This document shows, piece after piece, positions 53,246-61,249 of a DNA stretch of 64,000 nucleotides. The stretch's first letter is position 1, and each line of letters begins with the position of its first letter. This DNA is from Planococcus shenhongbingii. GTDB taxonomy: Bacteria > Bacillota > Bacilli > Bacillales_A > Planococcaceae. The notes below the pieces were generated by a model. It saw only the letters and a list, made by a program, of their open reading frames with translations, did no database searches and was not told the origin of the DNA. Location: contig NZ_CP129235.1 in assembly GCF_030413635.1 (NCBI RefSeq), positions 1,674,001-1,738,000 of the forward strand. Direction: 5' to 3'. A program made the position numbers and the translations under genes.

Positions 53246-54066
53246 TGAACAAACCGAAAAAAGAGCGAGTAGATATCCTGTTAGTAGAGCGCGGAATTTG
53301 TGAAACACGCGAAAAAGCAAAACGGGCGATTATGGCAGGCATCATCTACTCCAATGAAGTGCGCATGGATCGGCCAGGCGAAAAGATCCCTGAAGATGCT
53401 CCGCTTCAAATGAAAGGCAACGACTTGAAGTATGTAAGCCGCGGTGGATTGAAACTGGAAAAAGCATTGGCGGAATTTGACTTGTCAGTCGAAGGCAAGC
53501 TGATGCTCGATATCGGTTCTTCAACCGGAGGATTTACGGATTGTGCACTTCAAAACGGCGCAAAACATTGTTATGCGCTTGACGTTGGGTACAACCAGCT
53601 GGCTTGGAAAATCCGGCAAGACGAGCGCGTCACCGTTATGGAACGCACAAACTTCCGGCATTCCAAACCGGAAGATTTTACAGAAGGACTGCCTGAATTT
53701 GCCACGATTGACGTCAGTTTTATTTCACTGCGCATCATCCTGCCGGTCTTAAAGCAGATTTTAATGCCTGGCGGCGATGTGATTGCTTTAGTAAAACCGC
53801 AGTTTGAAGCAGGGCGGGAGTCAGTAGGGAAAAAAGGCATCGTCAGAGACCCGAAAATCCATCGGGAAGTGCTTGCCAAAGTCGGAGGCTTCGCTGTTGA
53901 TGCCGGCTTCCATTTGAAAAATATGTCTTTTTCCCCCATTACCGGGGGAGAAGGCAATATCGAGTTTTTATTTCATTTGCAATCTGCCCATGAAAGCGAA
54001 GAAATCATGCCTCTTTCGGCAGAGCAGATAGCAGAAACAGTGAAAACGGCGCATGAAAAATTATAA
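53242..54066 (+). CDS. tlyA: TlyA family rRNA methyltransferase (YqxC)
   Basis: 274 residues: an N-terminal S4 RNA-binding domain ([25 protein letters not shown]), then an FtsJ-like methyltransferase domain with [14 protein letters not shown]. In mycobacteria TlyA 2'-O-methylates rRNA and affects capreomycin action; in Bacillales the role is less clear. It overlaps dxs by four bases. Confidence 0.93.
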   Translation: MMNKPKKERVDILLVERGICETREKAKRAIMAGIIYSNEVRMDRPGEKIPEDAPLQMKGNDLKYVSRGGLKLEKALAEFDLSVEGKLMLDIGSSTGGFTDCALQNGAKHCYALDVGYNQLAWKIRQDERVTVMERTNFRHSKPEDFTEGLPEFATIDVSFISLRIILPVLKQILMPGGDVIALVKPQFEAGRESVGKKGIVRDPKIHREVLAKVGGFAVDAGFHLKNMSFSPITGGEGNIEFLFHLQSAHESEEIMPLSAEQIAETVKTAHEKL

Positions 54067-54098
54067 ACACATTCCACAAGGAATGTGTTTTCTTTTTC
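54065..54098 (+). terminator. terminator after tlyA
   Basis: AACACATTCC and GGAATGTGTT pair over 10 bases with a short loop, followed by TTCTTTTT. Confidence 0.88.
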
Positions 54099-54202
54099 GG
54101 CCTTGACCGGCGCGTTTAGGACATTAGCCTGCTCCAAGGTTTCCACTAGCTGCAAGGTTTACGTTGCTTGCAGGACTGGATGGGTGTGCCCGCTTTCATT
54201 GC

Positions 54203-54231
54203 TTGTTTTTAGTCCTATTTAAAGGTACGAT
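54203..54231 (+). promoter_or_regulatory. possible argR promoter
   Basis: TTGTTT and TACGAT lie 17 bases apart; the predicted start lies just before the ARG box. Confidence 0.45.
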
Positions 54232-54240
54232 ATTAAATAT

Positions 54241-54258
54241 ATAGAATAATTATTCATT
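54241..54258. promoter_or_regulatory. ARG box before argR
   Basis: The 12-base palindrome GAATAATTATTC lies in an 18-base site that matches the classic ARG box AATGAATAATTATTCATT at 16 of 18 positions. It overlaps the region just before the ribosome site of argR, which suggests autoregulation. Confidence 0.8.
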
Positions 54259-54273
54259 CTAGGAGGACTAAAA

Positions 54274-54723
54274 GTGAACAAAGGTCAACGCCATATAAAA
54301 ATTCGTGATTTGATTTCCAACCGGGAAATTGAAACACAAGATGAACTCGTGGATTTATTGAAATCTGCCGGCTACGAAGTTACACAAGCTACTGTGTCGC
54401 GTGATATAAAAGAATTGCATTTGGTGAAAGTGCCTTTGCAGGATGGACGCTATAAATACAGCTTGCCGGCTGATCAGCGCTTCAACCCGATGCAAAAGCT
54501 GCACCGGGCCTTGACCGATGCATTCGTCAGCATTGATGGAGCCAGCCACTTTTTAATTATGAAGACATTGCCGGGAAATGCCCATGCCATCGGCTCTTTA
54601 ATCGACCATTTGGACTGGGAAGAAATCCTTGGAACGATTTGCGGGGATGATACCTGCTTAATCATTTGCCGTGACACAGAACAGCGGGAAGTATTGAAAC
54701 AACGATTGATCGAAATGCTATAA
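54274..54723 (+). CDS. argR: arginine regulator ArgR/AhrC
   Basis: 149 residues; winged-helix N-terminal domain ([48 protein letters not shown]) and a C-terminal arginine-binding, hexamer-forming domain ([31 protein letters not shown]). The start is GTG after AGGAGGAC. It precedes recN as ahrC does in B. subtilis. Confidence 0.95.
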   Translation: MNKGQRHIKIRDLISNREIETQDELVDLLKSAGYEVTQATVSRDIKELHLVKVPLQDGRYKYSLPADQRFNPMQKLHRALTDAFVSIDGASHFLIMKTLPGNAHAIGSLIDHLDWEEILGTICGDDTCLIICRDTEQREVLKQRLIEML

Positions 54724-54739
54724 AAAGAGGTGGATGGGT

Positions 54740-56437
54740 ATGCTTCGGGAACTGGATATACGCAATTTTGCCATTATTGATGCACTCTCAGTCAGTTTCA
54801 CAGAAGGATTGACCGTGTTGACCGGGGAAACGGGTGCCGGGAAATCCATTATCATTGATGCTGTGCATTTATTGGCCGGAGGACGAGGAAGCCAAGAATT
54901 TATACGCCATGGCGCTAAAAGAGCGGAAATTGAAGGGCTTTTCTCCTTGGAAACTATGCAGCATCCGGTGTTTCGGAAACTAGAGGAATTTGGTATTGAC
55001 GCCAGTGACGGTGATATTTTGCTGCGCCGGGAACTGAACGATAAGGGGAAAAATGTTTGCCGCATCAACGGGAAACTGGTGACGATTTCGATCTTGCGGG
55101 AAGTCGGCGCCGCTTTGATCGATATTCATGGCCAGCATGAAACACAGGAATTGATGGATGAAAAACAGCATGTGTATTTGCTGGATCAATTTGCTGGAAA
55201 ATCGATTGCCAAAGCGAAGGAAAGCTATCTTCATACCTACGATAAGTACATGAAGCTGAAGCGTGAATTTGCCTCATATAATGAAAACGAGCAGCAGATT
55301 GCCCAGCGGATTGACCTTTTGACGTTTCAGCTGCGGGAAATCGAAGCTGCTGAACTGGTTGCGGGAGAAGAAGAAGAGCTGCTGCAAGAACGCAAAAAAC
55401 TTCAGAATTTCAATAAAATCTATGAGTCGGTGTCCGCCGCGCATGAAGCGATTCAAGGAGAGTCGAAAGGCCTCGACTGGCTGGGTTCTGCAATGTCAGA
55501 AATTGAGCATGCAGCTTCGGTGGATGAGGAATTCAGCAGCCACTCCGAAATACTTTCCGGGGCTTTTTATCAGATTCAGGATGTTTCTGGCGAAATCAAG
55601 CGTATAATAGATGATATGGAATTCGATCCGGCAAGGCTGAACGAAATCGAGCAGCGTCTGGCGCTTCTTCAATCGTTAAAAAGAAAATATGGGGCTTCTG
55701 TAGAAGACATTTTGCTTTATCATGAAACGCAAGTGGATGAGCTCGACCGCTTGATTAATCGTGATCAGCGTTTGCAGCTTGACCAAGCGAAACTCAAGGA
55801 ACTTACGGAAGACCTCCGCGTGGAAGCGGAAGAGTTGACGCTGTTGCGAAAGAAAGCCGCGAAGGATTTAGGCGAAGCCATTATGGAACAGCTGCAGGCG
55901 CTGCATATGGGGAAAGCGTCATTCGAAGTGAATTTCAGTGCATTGCCGAATGGGCGTTTCGACCGGAATGGCCGCGATGCAATTGCTTTTTATATTTCAA
56001 CCAACCTTGGAGAACCGCTGAAACCACTGACAAAAGTGGCATCAGGCGGAGAGCTTTCAAGAATGATGCTGGCGTTAAAAACGATTTTTTCAAAACACCA
56101 AGGCATTACTTCCATCATATTCGACGAAGTGGATACGGGCGTCAGCGGCCGGGTGGCACAGGCAATCGCGGAAAAAATCGCCGCTATTTCCGTCCATTCG
56201 CAAGTGCTGTGCATTTCCCATTTGCCGCAAGTTGCGGCTATGGCAGACCAGCATTTATTCATCGAAAAGAATGTGGAAAATCAGCGCACCATAACGACCG
56301 TCCATGAACTGGATGGAGATGAACGTACAGAAGAAATGAGCAGAATGCTGTCTGGAGCAGAAATTACAGAATTGACATTGCAACATGCCGAAGAATTGCT
56401 GACGCTGGCACGCGACAGAAAACTGACGATGAGGTAG
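54740..56437 (+). CDS. recN: DNA repair protein RecN
   Basis: SMC-like ATPase that acts early in double-strand break repair. 565 residues with Walker A GETGAGKS (31-38), long central coiled coil, ABC signature KVASGGELSRMMLALK and Walker B SIIFDEVDTGVSG. The second ATG (MLRELDIRNFAII) is chosen because GAGGTGG is then at the proper distance. Confidence 0.96.
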   Translation: MLRELDIRNFAIIDALSVSFTEGLTVLTGETGAGKSIIIDAVHLLAGGRGSQEFIRHGAKRAEIEGLFSLETMQHPVFRKLEEFGIDASDGDILLRRELNDKGKNVCRINGKLVTISILREVGAALIDIHGQHETQELMDEKQHVYLLDQFAGKSIAKAKESYLHTYDKYMKLKREFASYNENEQQIAQRIDLLTFQLREIEAAELVAGEEEELLQERKKLQNFNKIYESVSAAHEAIQGESKGLDWLGSAMSEIEHAASVDEEFSSHSEILSGAFYQIQDVSGEIKRIIDDMEFDPARLNEIEQRLALLQSLKRKYGASVEDILLYHETQVDELDRLINRDQRLQLDQAKLKELTEDLRVEAEELTLLRKKAAKDLGEAIMEQLQALHMGKASFEVNFSALPNGRFDRNGRDAIAFYISTNLGEPLKPLTKVASGGELSRMMLALKTIFSKHQGITSIIFDEVDTGVSGRVAQAIAEKIAAISVHSQVLCISHLPQVAAMADQHLFIEKNVENQRTITTVHELDGDERTEEMSRMLSGAEITELTLQHAEELLTLARDRKLTMR

Positions 56438-56472
56438 ATTTGCAACAAGCGGTCAACAGGGGGAGAAAGTTG

Positions 56473-57231
56473 ATGGATAAGATAAAAATTGCAATCGCAG
56501 ACGATAATCGCGAATTGGTCAGGCTCATGAGTGATTATTTAAGCGGCCAATCGAACATGGAAATTGTCGCTGTCGCTTATAATGGCAAAACGTGTATCGA
56601 GATGCTGAAACAGCATCAAGTGGACGTCTTGGTCCTCGACATCATCATGCCTTATTTAGATGGCATTGCCGTTTTGGATGCCATAAAAGAAGATGAGAAT
56701 TTGCGCGGGATAGACGTCATCATGCTTTCCGCTTTTGGACAGGAATCGATTATGAGCCAGGCGGCCCAGTACGGCGCTTCGTATTTCATTATGAAACCTT
56801 TTGAAACCGCGCGGCTGGCTATCCAGATCAATCATATAATGCAAAACCGAAAAGACGGCAAGAAACCGAAAAACGAAGAAGCTGAAATCGATGAACTGAT
56901 TACCAGTCTTATTAAAGAAATCGGGGTTCCACCGCATATCAAAGGCTATACTTATTTAAAAGAAGCCGTTTCGCTGGTGCTGAAAAATCCGGATATTTTA
57001 AACAAAGTCACGAAAGAGCTGTATCCTGGCATCGCCAAAAACCTCGATTCAACGCCGGCGCGTGTCGAGCGTTCGATTCGCCATGCGATTGAGGTGGTCT
57101 GGAGCCGCAATGAAACCCAGCATATTTCCAAACTTTTCGGCTACAGCAAAGAACATTTGGCATCGAAACCGACCAATTCACAGTTTATCGCAATGGTTGC
57201 CGATAGCATTCGAATCGAATCTAAATTATAA
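56473..57231 (+). CDS. spo0A: stage 0 sporulation response regulator Spo0A
   Basis: 252 residues. Receiver domain at 1-120 with the acidic pocket Asp10-Asp11, phospho-Asp56 in VLVLDIIMPYLDG and the Lys in IMKPFE. The linker of about 20 residues is shorter than in B. subtilis. The C-terminal effector domain is well conserved, with IGVPPHIKGYTYLKEAV, RVERSIRHAIEVVWSR and KPTNSQFIAMVAD. It starts only 35 bases after recN because spoIVB is absent. In a lineage without sporulation it would be kept for other roles. Confidence 0.95.
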   Translation: MDKIKIAIADDNRELVRLMSDYLSGQSNMEIVAVAYNGKTCIEMLKQHQVDVLVLDIIMPYLDGIAVLDAIKEDENLRGIDVIMLSAFGQESIMSQAAQYGASYFIMKPFETARLAIQINHIMQNRKDGKKPKNEEAEIDELITSLIKEIGVPPHIKGYTYLKEAVSLVLKNPDILNKVTKELYPGIAKNLDSTPARVERSIRHAIEVVWSRNETQHISKLFGYSKEHLASKPTNSQFIAMVADSIRIESKL

Positions 57232-57252
57232 TAAACTGTAAAGAATCCTTGC

Positions 57253-57292
57253 CATGCAACTGACAAACAACAGCTATTGCCCCAGTTGCATG
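57253..57292. repeat. inverted repeat after spo0A
   Basis: CATGCAACTG and CAGTTGCATG are perfect 10-base arms around a 20-base loop, 22 bases after the spo0A stop. No T run follows, so it may be a protein site or a factor-aided stop. Confidence 0.5.
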
Positions 57293-57366
57293 CAGCCCGG
57301 CATGTTAATGTAAATTACCCCGTTGTTTCTTTCTATTGATAAAAAACAAGAAGGGATGAGGTTTAC

Positions 57367-57834
57367 ATGTACAAAAGATGGAGCGCGCTTGTTGTTGGGG
57401 GCATATTGTTATTGGGAGCATGTGGACAAGAAGAAGCACAGCCTGCAGAAGAAACAACGGATGTAGCGGATCATGAAATGGACAAAGGCGATCATAATGC
57501 AGATGGAAAAGCGGCAGAAGATGAACCGGAGTCTTCTTCCGTTGATCAGGCCGAGCCGCCGGAAGCGGCAAGTGGAGAAGCTTCTCCACTATTGGCTCAA
57601 GGTGAAACAACTAGTTATATTTTTAATGAAGTGGGAGAATTCCCAATTCATTGTGAGCCGCATCCGAACATGACCATGAAAGTGGTAGTGGAAGAAGGTG
57701 CTTCGACTAGCGGGGAAGCGGCAGTGGAGATTGTGGATTTTGCTTATGCTGAAGCCGAACTGACCGTGGCTCCTGGAACGGTCGTAACTTGGACCAACCA
57801 GGATACGGTCGAACATAATGTCTTTTTCGAATAA
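57367..57834 (+). CDS. lipoprotein with an apparently circularly permuted cupredoxin domain
   Basis: 155 residues. Signal peptide with lipobox LLGAC (Cys19), then an acidic low-complexity linker to about residue 70. Residues 72-109 look like the C-terminal half of a plastocyanin/amicyanin fold: YIFNEVGEFPIHCEPHPNM, with Cys96, His99 and Met102 as copper ligands (C-x2-H-x2-M). Residues 118-155 look like the N-terminal half (IVDFAYAEAELTVAPGTVV, WTNQDTVEHNVFF, with His150 as fourth ligand), and the protein stops there. In ordinary members the order is reversed. All four ligands exist once. A lost pair of tandem domains is the alternative. Likely a copper or electron-transfer protein on the outer membrane face. 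Confidence 0.8.
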   Translation: MYKRWSALVVGGILLLGACGQEEAQPAEETTDVADHEMDKGDHNADGKAAEDEPESSSVDQAEPPEAASGEASPLLAQGETTSYIFNEVGEFPIHCEPHPNMTMKVVVEEGASTSGEAAVEIVDFAYAEAELTVAPGTVVTWTNQDTVEHNVFFE

Positions 57835-57847
57835 CCAGTTGAATATA

Positions 57848-57882
57848 GGGCCGGGTGTACTGCTGCCCGGCCTTTTTATTTT
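57848..57882 (+). terminator. terminator after the cupredoxin gene
   Basis: GGCCGGG and CCCGGCC pair perfectly, then TTTTTATTTT follows. Confidence 0.88.
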
Positions 57883-57944
57883 ATAAAAATTTTGGATTTC
57901 ACTGCAGGATGACACCTGAACTGTATCTTTATAAAGGAAAGAAG

Positions 57945-58679
57945 ATGAGGAAATTGCAGGAAGTGACAGTATATGCTCACCGGGGAGCTTCCAAGTATGC
58001 CCTTGAAAATACGTGGAATGCTTTTTACAAAGCCTGCGAATTTAATGTAGGCATTGAATTGGATGTGCAAATCACCAAAGATGGTGTCGTGGTAGTTTTC
58101 CATGATGATAATTTAAAGCGGCTCGGAGGCAAAAAGTATAAAATCGAAAACATCTTGTATGAAGAACTGAAAGAGTTGAAGATCGGGAAACGATGGTCGC
58201 GGCGTTTTTCAAATGCTCAAATCCCGCTGGCTTACGAAGTATTTCAATGGTCAAAAGAAAAACAAGTGCCTTTGAATATTGAAATGAAAAATTCATTCAG
58301 CGCACATCCGGAAGGACCCAAAATTTTAGCTTCCATGCTGGAAGGGTTAGAAAATTTCCATGTATCTTCTTTTAATCCCCATTTGCTGAAAGAAATGAAG
58401 CAGCTTATGCCAGCCAGGGAAATGGCGTTGATTATCAAAAAAAGCATCCCACTGGAAGCCATCCGGAAAATGAAATGGATTGATAGCATCCATCTTCATC
58501 GGCGATTGTATTCCCTGTCATTTCTTGAAGCGCTTCAAGAAATGAAAAAAAACATCCGGATTTATAACATCATCGGTTCGGAAGCCGCTATGAAAAAAAT
58601 AGCCCCTGAATTAAAAGGAATCATCACCGATTATCCGGAGCGGATTACAAAAAAATTGCGTCTACCTGTCAAGAGGTAG
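57945..58679 (+). CDS. glycerophosphodiester phosphodiesterase family protein
   Basis: TIM-barrel GDPD enzyme of 244 residues. YAHRGASKYALENTWNAF carries the catalytic His, IELDVQITKDGVVVVFHDDNLKR the metal ligands and second His, and LNIEMKN is a further family block. There is no signal peptide, so it is probably cytoplasmic, like YqiK of B. subtilis, which holds the same place. The start at MRKLQEV follows AAAGGAAAG. An open frame runs 90 bases further upstream without a site. Confidence 0.88.
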   Translation: MRKLQEVTVYAHRGASKYALENTWNAFYKACEFNVGIELDVQITKDGVVVVFHDDNLKRLGGKKYKIENILYEELKELKIGKRWSRRFSNAQIPLAYEVFQWSKEKQVPLNIEMKNSFSAHPEGPKILASMLEGLENFHVSSFNPHLLKEMKQLMPAREMALIIKKSIPLEAIRKMKWIDSIHLHRRLYSLSFLEALQEMKKNIRIYNIIGSEAAMKKIAPELKGIITDYPERITKKLRLPVKR

Positions 58680-58692
58680 ACGCAATTTTTTA
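58648..58692. terminator. bidirectional terminator overlapping the GDPD gene end
   Basis: AAAAAATTGCGTCTACC and GGTAGACGCAATTTTTT pair perfectly over 17 bases. The left arm lies in the last codons of the phosphodiesterase gene, and the same hairpin stops the convergent DUF2627 gene. Confidence 0.92.
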
Positions 58693-58712
58693 TGCCGCGA
58701 TTAAACTTTCCT

Positions 58713-58946
58713 TTATTTCTGGAATCGCTTTGAAACCGTTCCTTTTTTGCGGTCCCGGTTCAACAGGAATCCAGCGAAAAATCCGATGCCCAGCACCACG
58801 AAAATGGTTCCTAACGTGAATTGAATCCATAAAGCCGGATAAGGCTCCAATAATTTATTGAATAAGGTATCGCGCATCAATTTAATGCCGTATGCAGCCA
58901 TGATACCAGGAATCAACAAGATAATAAATGCGATTAAACGTCCCAT
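58713..58946 (-). CDS. yqzF: DUF2627 membrane protein (YqzF-like)
   Basis: 77 residues with two hydrophobic segments (about 3-20 and 40-62) and a basic C-terminal tail. The opening MGRLIAFIILLIPGIMAAYGIKLMRD is that of DUF2627, found just before bkdR in Bacillales. Function unknown. Confidence 0.88.
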   Translation of the reverse strand: MGRLIAFIILLIPGIMAAYGIKLMRDTLFNKLLEPYPALWIQFTLGTIFVVLGIGFFAGFLLNRDRKKGTVSKRFQK

Positions 58947-59071
58947 GCTTCCACTCCTTCATCTCTATTGTTTCCAATTCGTTTATAGTTGTCAAGAATC
59001 TTATCCTCAGGTACGCTAATGGAGGTAACTGCAAAAAATTGCACATAATTATTGGAAAGGTATGAAGCGGA

Positions 59072-61117
59072 TTGCAAAATGTACTGATTATAGGCGGCGG
59101 AGCCGGTGGTTCCGTTATTCTGCAAATGCTGATGGAATCCGAATACTTGAACGTCTATGGAATTGCGGATATTAATTTGGAGGCTCCGGCGGTTCAGAAA
59201 GCAAAAAAGTTTGGCATCCCGGTTTCTCAGGACTTTAGGGAATTTAATAAAGACGAAGTGGATATGGTGGTCAACGTGTCTGGCAGCGAAAAAGTGCAGC
59301 AGGAGCTCCCGGTTCATTTTCCAAAAAAAACCGTCATTATCCCCGGCAGTATTGCGAATGTCCTGGTCAGATTAATGACGGAGAAACAACATTTCATTTC
59401 TTTGTTGCGGGAAGAAAGCCATAAGCAGAATATCATTTTTAATTCGGTGGAAGAAGGCATGGTCGGCATCAATCAGAAGGGGCAGATCAATTTCATCAAT
59501 AAAAGCGCCGCTCGGATGCTGGAAGTTGAAGCGGAAACGACCATTGGCAGGCCAATCCATGAATATATCACTGCCAGTGAATTGCCGCGCATTTATGAAA
59601 CCGGCAGAACGGAATTGAATCAGGAATTGATTTTGCCGAACGGCTCGAAAATAGTCACATCCCGTTTTCCGATGGTCGATGAGCACGGTGAAACGATCGG
59701 CGCGTTCGCCGTTTTTAAAGACATCACGGAAGTGGTATCGCTTGCCGAGCAAATCACCGATTTGAAAGAAGTCCAGACCATGCTGCAGGCGATTATTCAA
59801 TCGAGCGACGATGCCATTTCAGTGGTTGATGAAAAGGGCAACGGGCTCTTGGTGAATCCCGCTTATACACGGATTACCGGCCTTCAAATGGAAGACGTCA
59901 TCGGCATGCCGGCTTCAGCGGATATTTCCGAAGGGGAAAGCATGCACTTGAAAGCGCTTCAAACGCGCAAGCCGTACCGGGGCGTGAACTTGAAAGTAGG
60001 GCCGGCAAGCCGTGAAGTCATCGTCAATGTTGCGCCGATCATTGTCGATAATAAATTAAAAGGCAGTGTCGGAGTCATCCATGATACTACGGAAATCCGT
60101 TCATTGATGAAAGAATTGGACCGTGCCCGGAGCATCATCCGGACCTTGGAATCGAAATATACGTTTGATGACATCATCGGCTTGAGCTCGGAAATGCAGC
60201 TCAGCCTGCAACAAGCGAAACTTGCTGCCCAGACGCTCGTGACGGTTTTGCTGCGCGGGGAATCAGGGACAGGGAAAGAACTTTTTGCCCATGCCATCCA
60301 TAGCGCAAGCGAGCGGAAATACAATAAATTCGTGCGGGTGAACTGTGCCGCGCTGACTGAGGAATTGCTCGACAGTGAGCTGTTCGGCTACGAAGAAGGA
60401 GCATTGCCAGGCATCAAAAGCGGTGAAAAAAGGGGCTTGTTTGAAGAAGCGAACAACGGCAGCATTTTTCTGGATGAAATCGGCGAGCTGTCTCCGATGA
60501 TCCAAAGCAAACTGCTGCGTGTCCTTCAAGAACATGAAACCTTGCGGATTGGCGGATCGACTCCGATACCCATCAATGTGCGGGTTATTGCTTCCACCAA
60601 TGCCAATATGGAAAAAGCATTGCTAGAAGGGACATTCCGGGAAGATTTGTATTACCGGCTGAACCGGATGCCGATTCTTATCCCGCCGCTGCGCAAGCGA
60701 AAGCAGGACATTCCGAGAATCGTCGACCGCTTATTATTGAAATTGAACCAGGAATACGGCCGGAATATAGAAACGGTGACCGACAAAGCCTTGCAATTAT
60801 TGCGGGTCTACGATTGGCCTGGCAATGTCCGGGAACTTGAAAATGTCTTGAGCCGGGCCATGATTTTCATGCAAATGAATGATAAAGTCCTGACCGAAGA
60901 ACATATTCCGTTAAATATGATCAAAGCGGCAGAAGCCAAGCAGGAAGTCACTTTTGAGTCTTCAGTGCCGCTGCAGGAGCAGCTGGATACAATTGAGCGC
61001 AAGATTCTTCATCATGCACTGACACAATTTAAAGGCAATAAATCCAAAACCGCCAAACAACTTGAAATTTCACTGCGGACGCTTTATTACAAATTAGAAA
61101 AGTATGGCCTTTCATAA
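59072..61117 (+). CDS. bkdR: BkdR-type AAA+ regulator with altered sigma-54 loop
   Basis: 681 residues, named from location before ptb-bcd. Domains: N-terminal Rossmann-like part (VLIIGGGAGG, 1-110), two PAS-like regions (about 115-225 and 235-345), an AAA+ core at about 365-600 with Walker A GESGTGKE and Walker B GSIFLDEIGE, and a Fis-type helix-turn-helix at the end (NKSKTAKQLEISLRTLYYKLEKYG). The loop that should read GAFTGA is GALPGI (bases 60398-60415), so the sigma-54 contact is probably lost. The start is TTG with GGAAAGG 11 bases upstream. Confidence 0.9.
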   Translation: MQNVLIIGGGAGGSVILQMLMESEYLNVYGIADINLEAPAVQKAKKFGIPVSQDFREFNKDEVDMVVNVSGSEKVQQELPVHFPKKTVIIPGSIANVLVRLMTEKQHFISLLREESHKQNIIFNSVEEGMVGINQKGQINFINKSAARMLEVEAETTIGRPIHEYITASELPRIYETGRTELNQELILPNGSKIVTSRFPMVDEHGETIGAFAVFKDITEVVSLAEQITDLKEVQTMLQAIIQSSDDAISVVDEKGNGLLVNPAYTRITGLQMEDVIGMPASADISEGESMHLKALQTRKPYRGVNLKVGPASREVIVNVAPIIVDNKLKGSVGVIHDTTEIRSLMKELDRARSIIRTLESKYTFDDIIGLSSEMQLSLQQAKLAAQTLVTVLLRGESGTGKELFAHAIHSASERKYNKFVRVNCAALTEELLDSELFGYEEGALPGIKSGEKRGLFEEANNGSIFLDEIGELSPMIQSKLLRVLQEHETLRIGGSTPIPINVRVIASTNANMEKALLEGTFREDLYYRLNRMPILIPPLRKRKQDIPRIVDRLLLKLNQEYGRNIETVTDKALQLLRVYDWPGNVRELENVLSRAMIFMQMNDKVLTEEHIPLNMIKAAEAKQEVTFESSVPLQEQLDTIERKILHHALTQFKGNKSKTAKQLEISLRTLYYKLEKYGLS

Positions 61118-61120
61118 GGT

Positions 61121-61158
61121 TTTGCAAATTCTTGCAGGGTTTTGCAAGAATTTGCAAA
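61121..61158. promoter_or_regulatory. perfect 16-bp palindrome, likely BkdR site
   Basis: TTTGCAAATTCTTGCA and TGCAAGAATTTGCAAA are exact complements around GGGTTT. Each arm holds two TTGCA units. It starts four bases after the bkdR stop and has no T run, so it reads as a regulator site rather than a terminator. Confidence 0.75.
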
Positions 61159-61179
61159 GTATTTCAGCTGGAAACATCA

Positions 61180-61193
61180 ATAAAGCGCTTACA
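61180..61193 (+). promoter_or_regulatory. cre-like CcpA site before ptb
   Basis: ATAAAGCGCTTACA matches the cre consensus TGAAARCGYTTNCA at all but the first two bases. It suggests carbon catabolite control of branched-chain amino-acid breakdown. Confidence 0.6.
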
Positions 61194-61249
61194 AGCCTTA
61201 TATATTGCGGATTTATCTGTTTTAATTAAAAGGGAATGGGGTGACAATA

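Noticed and set aside
61121..61158. Terminator of bkdR
   Set aside because: The stem is perfect but no T run follows it; an operator fits better.
61118..61249. Sigma-54 promoter before ptb
   Set aside because: I checked every GG in the interval for GC ten bases later and found none with the expected spacing.
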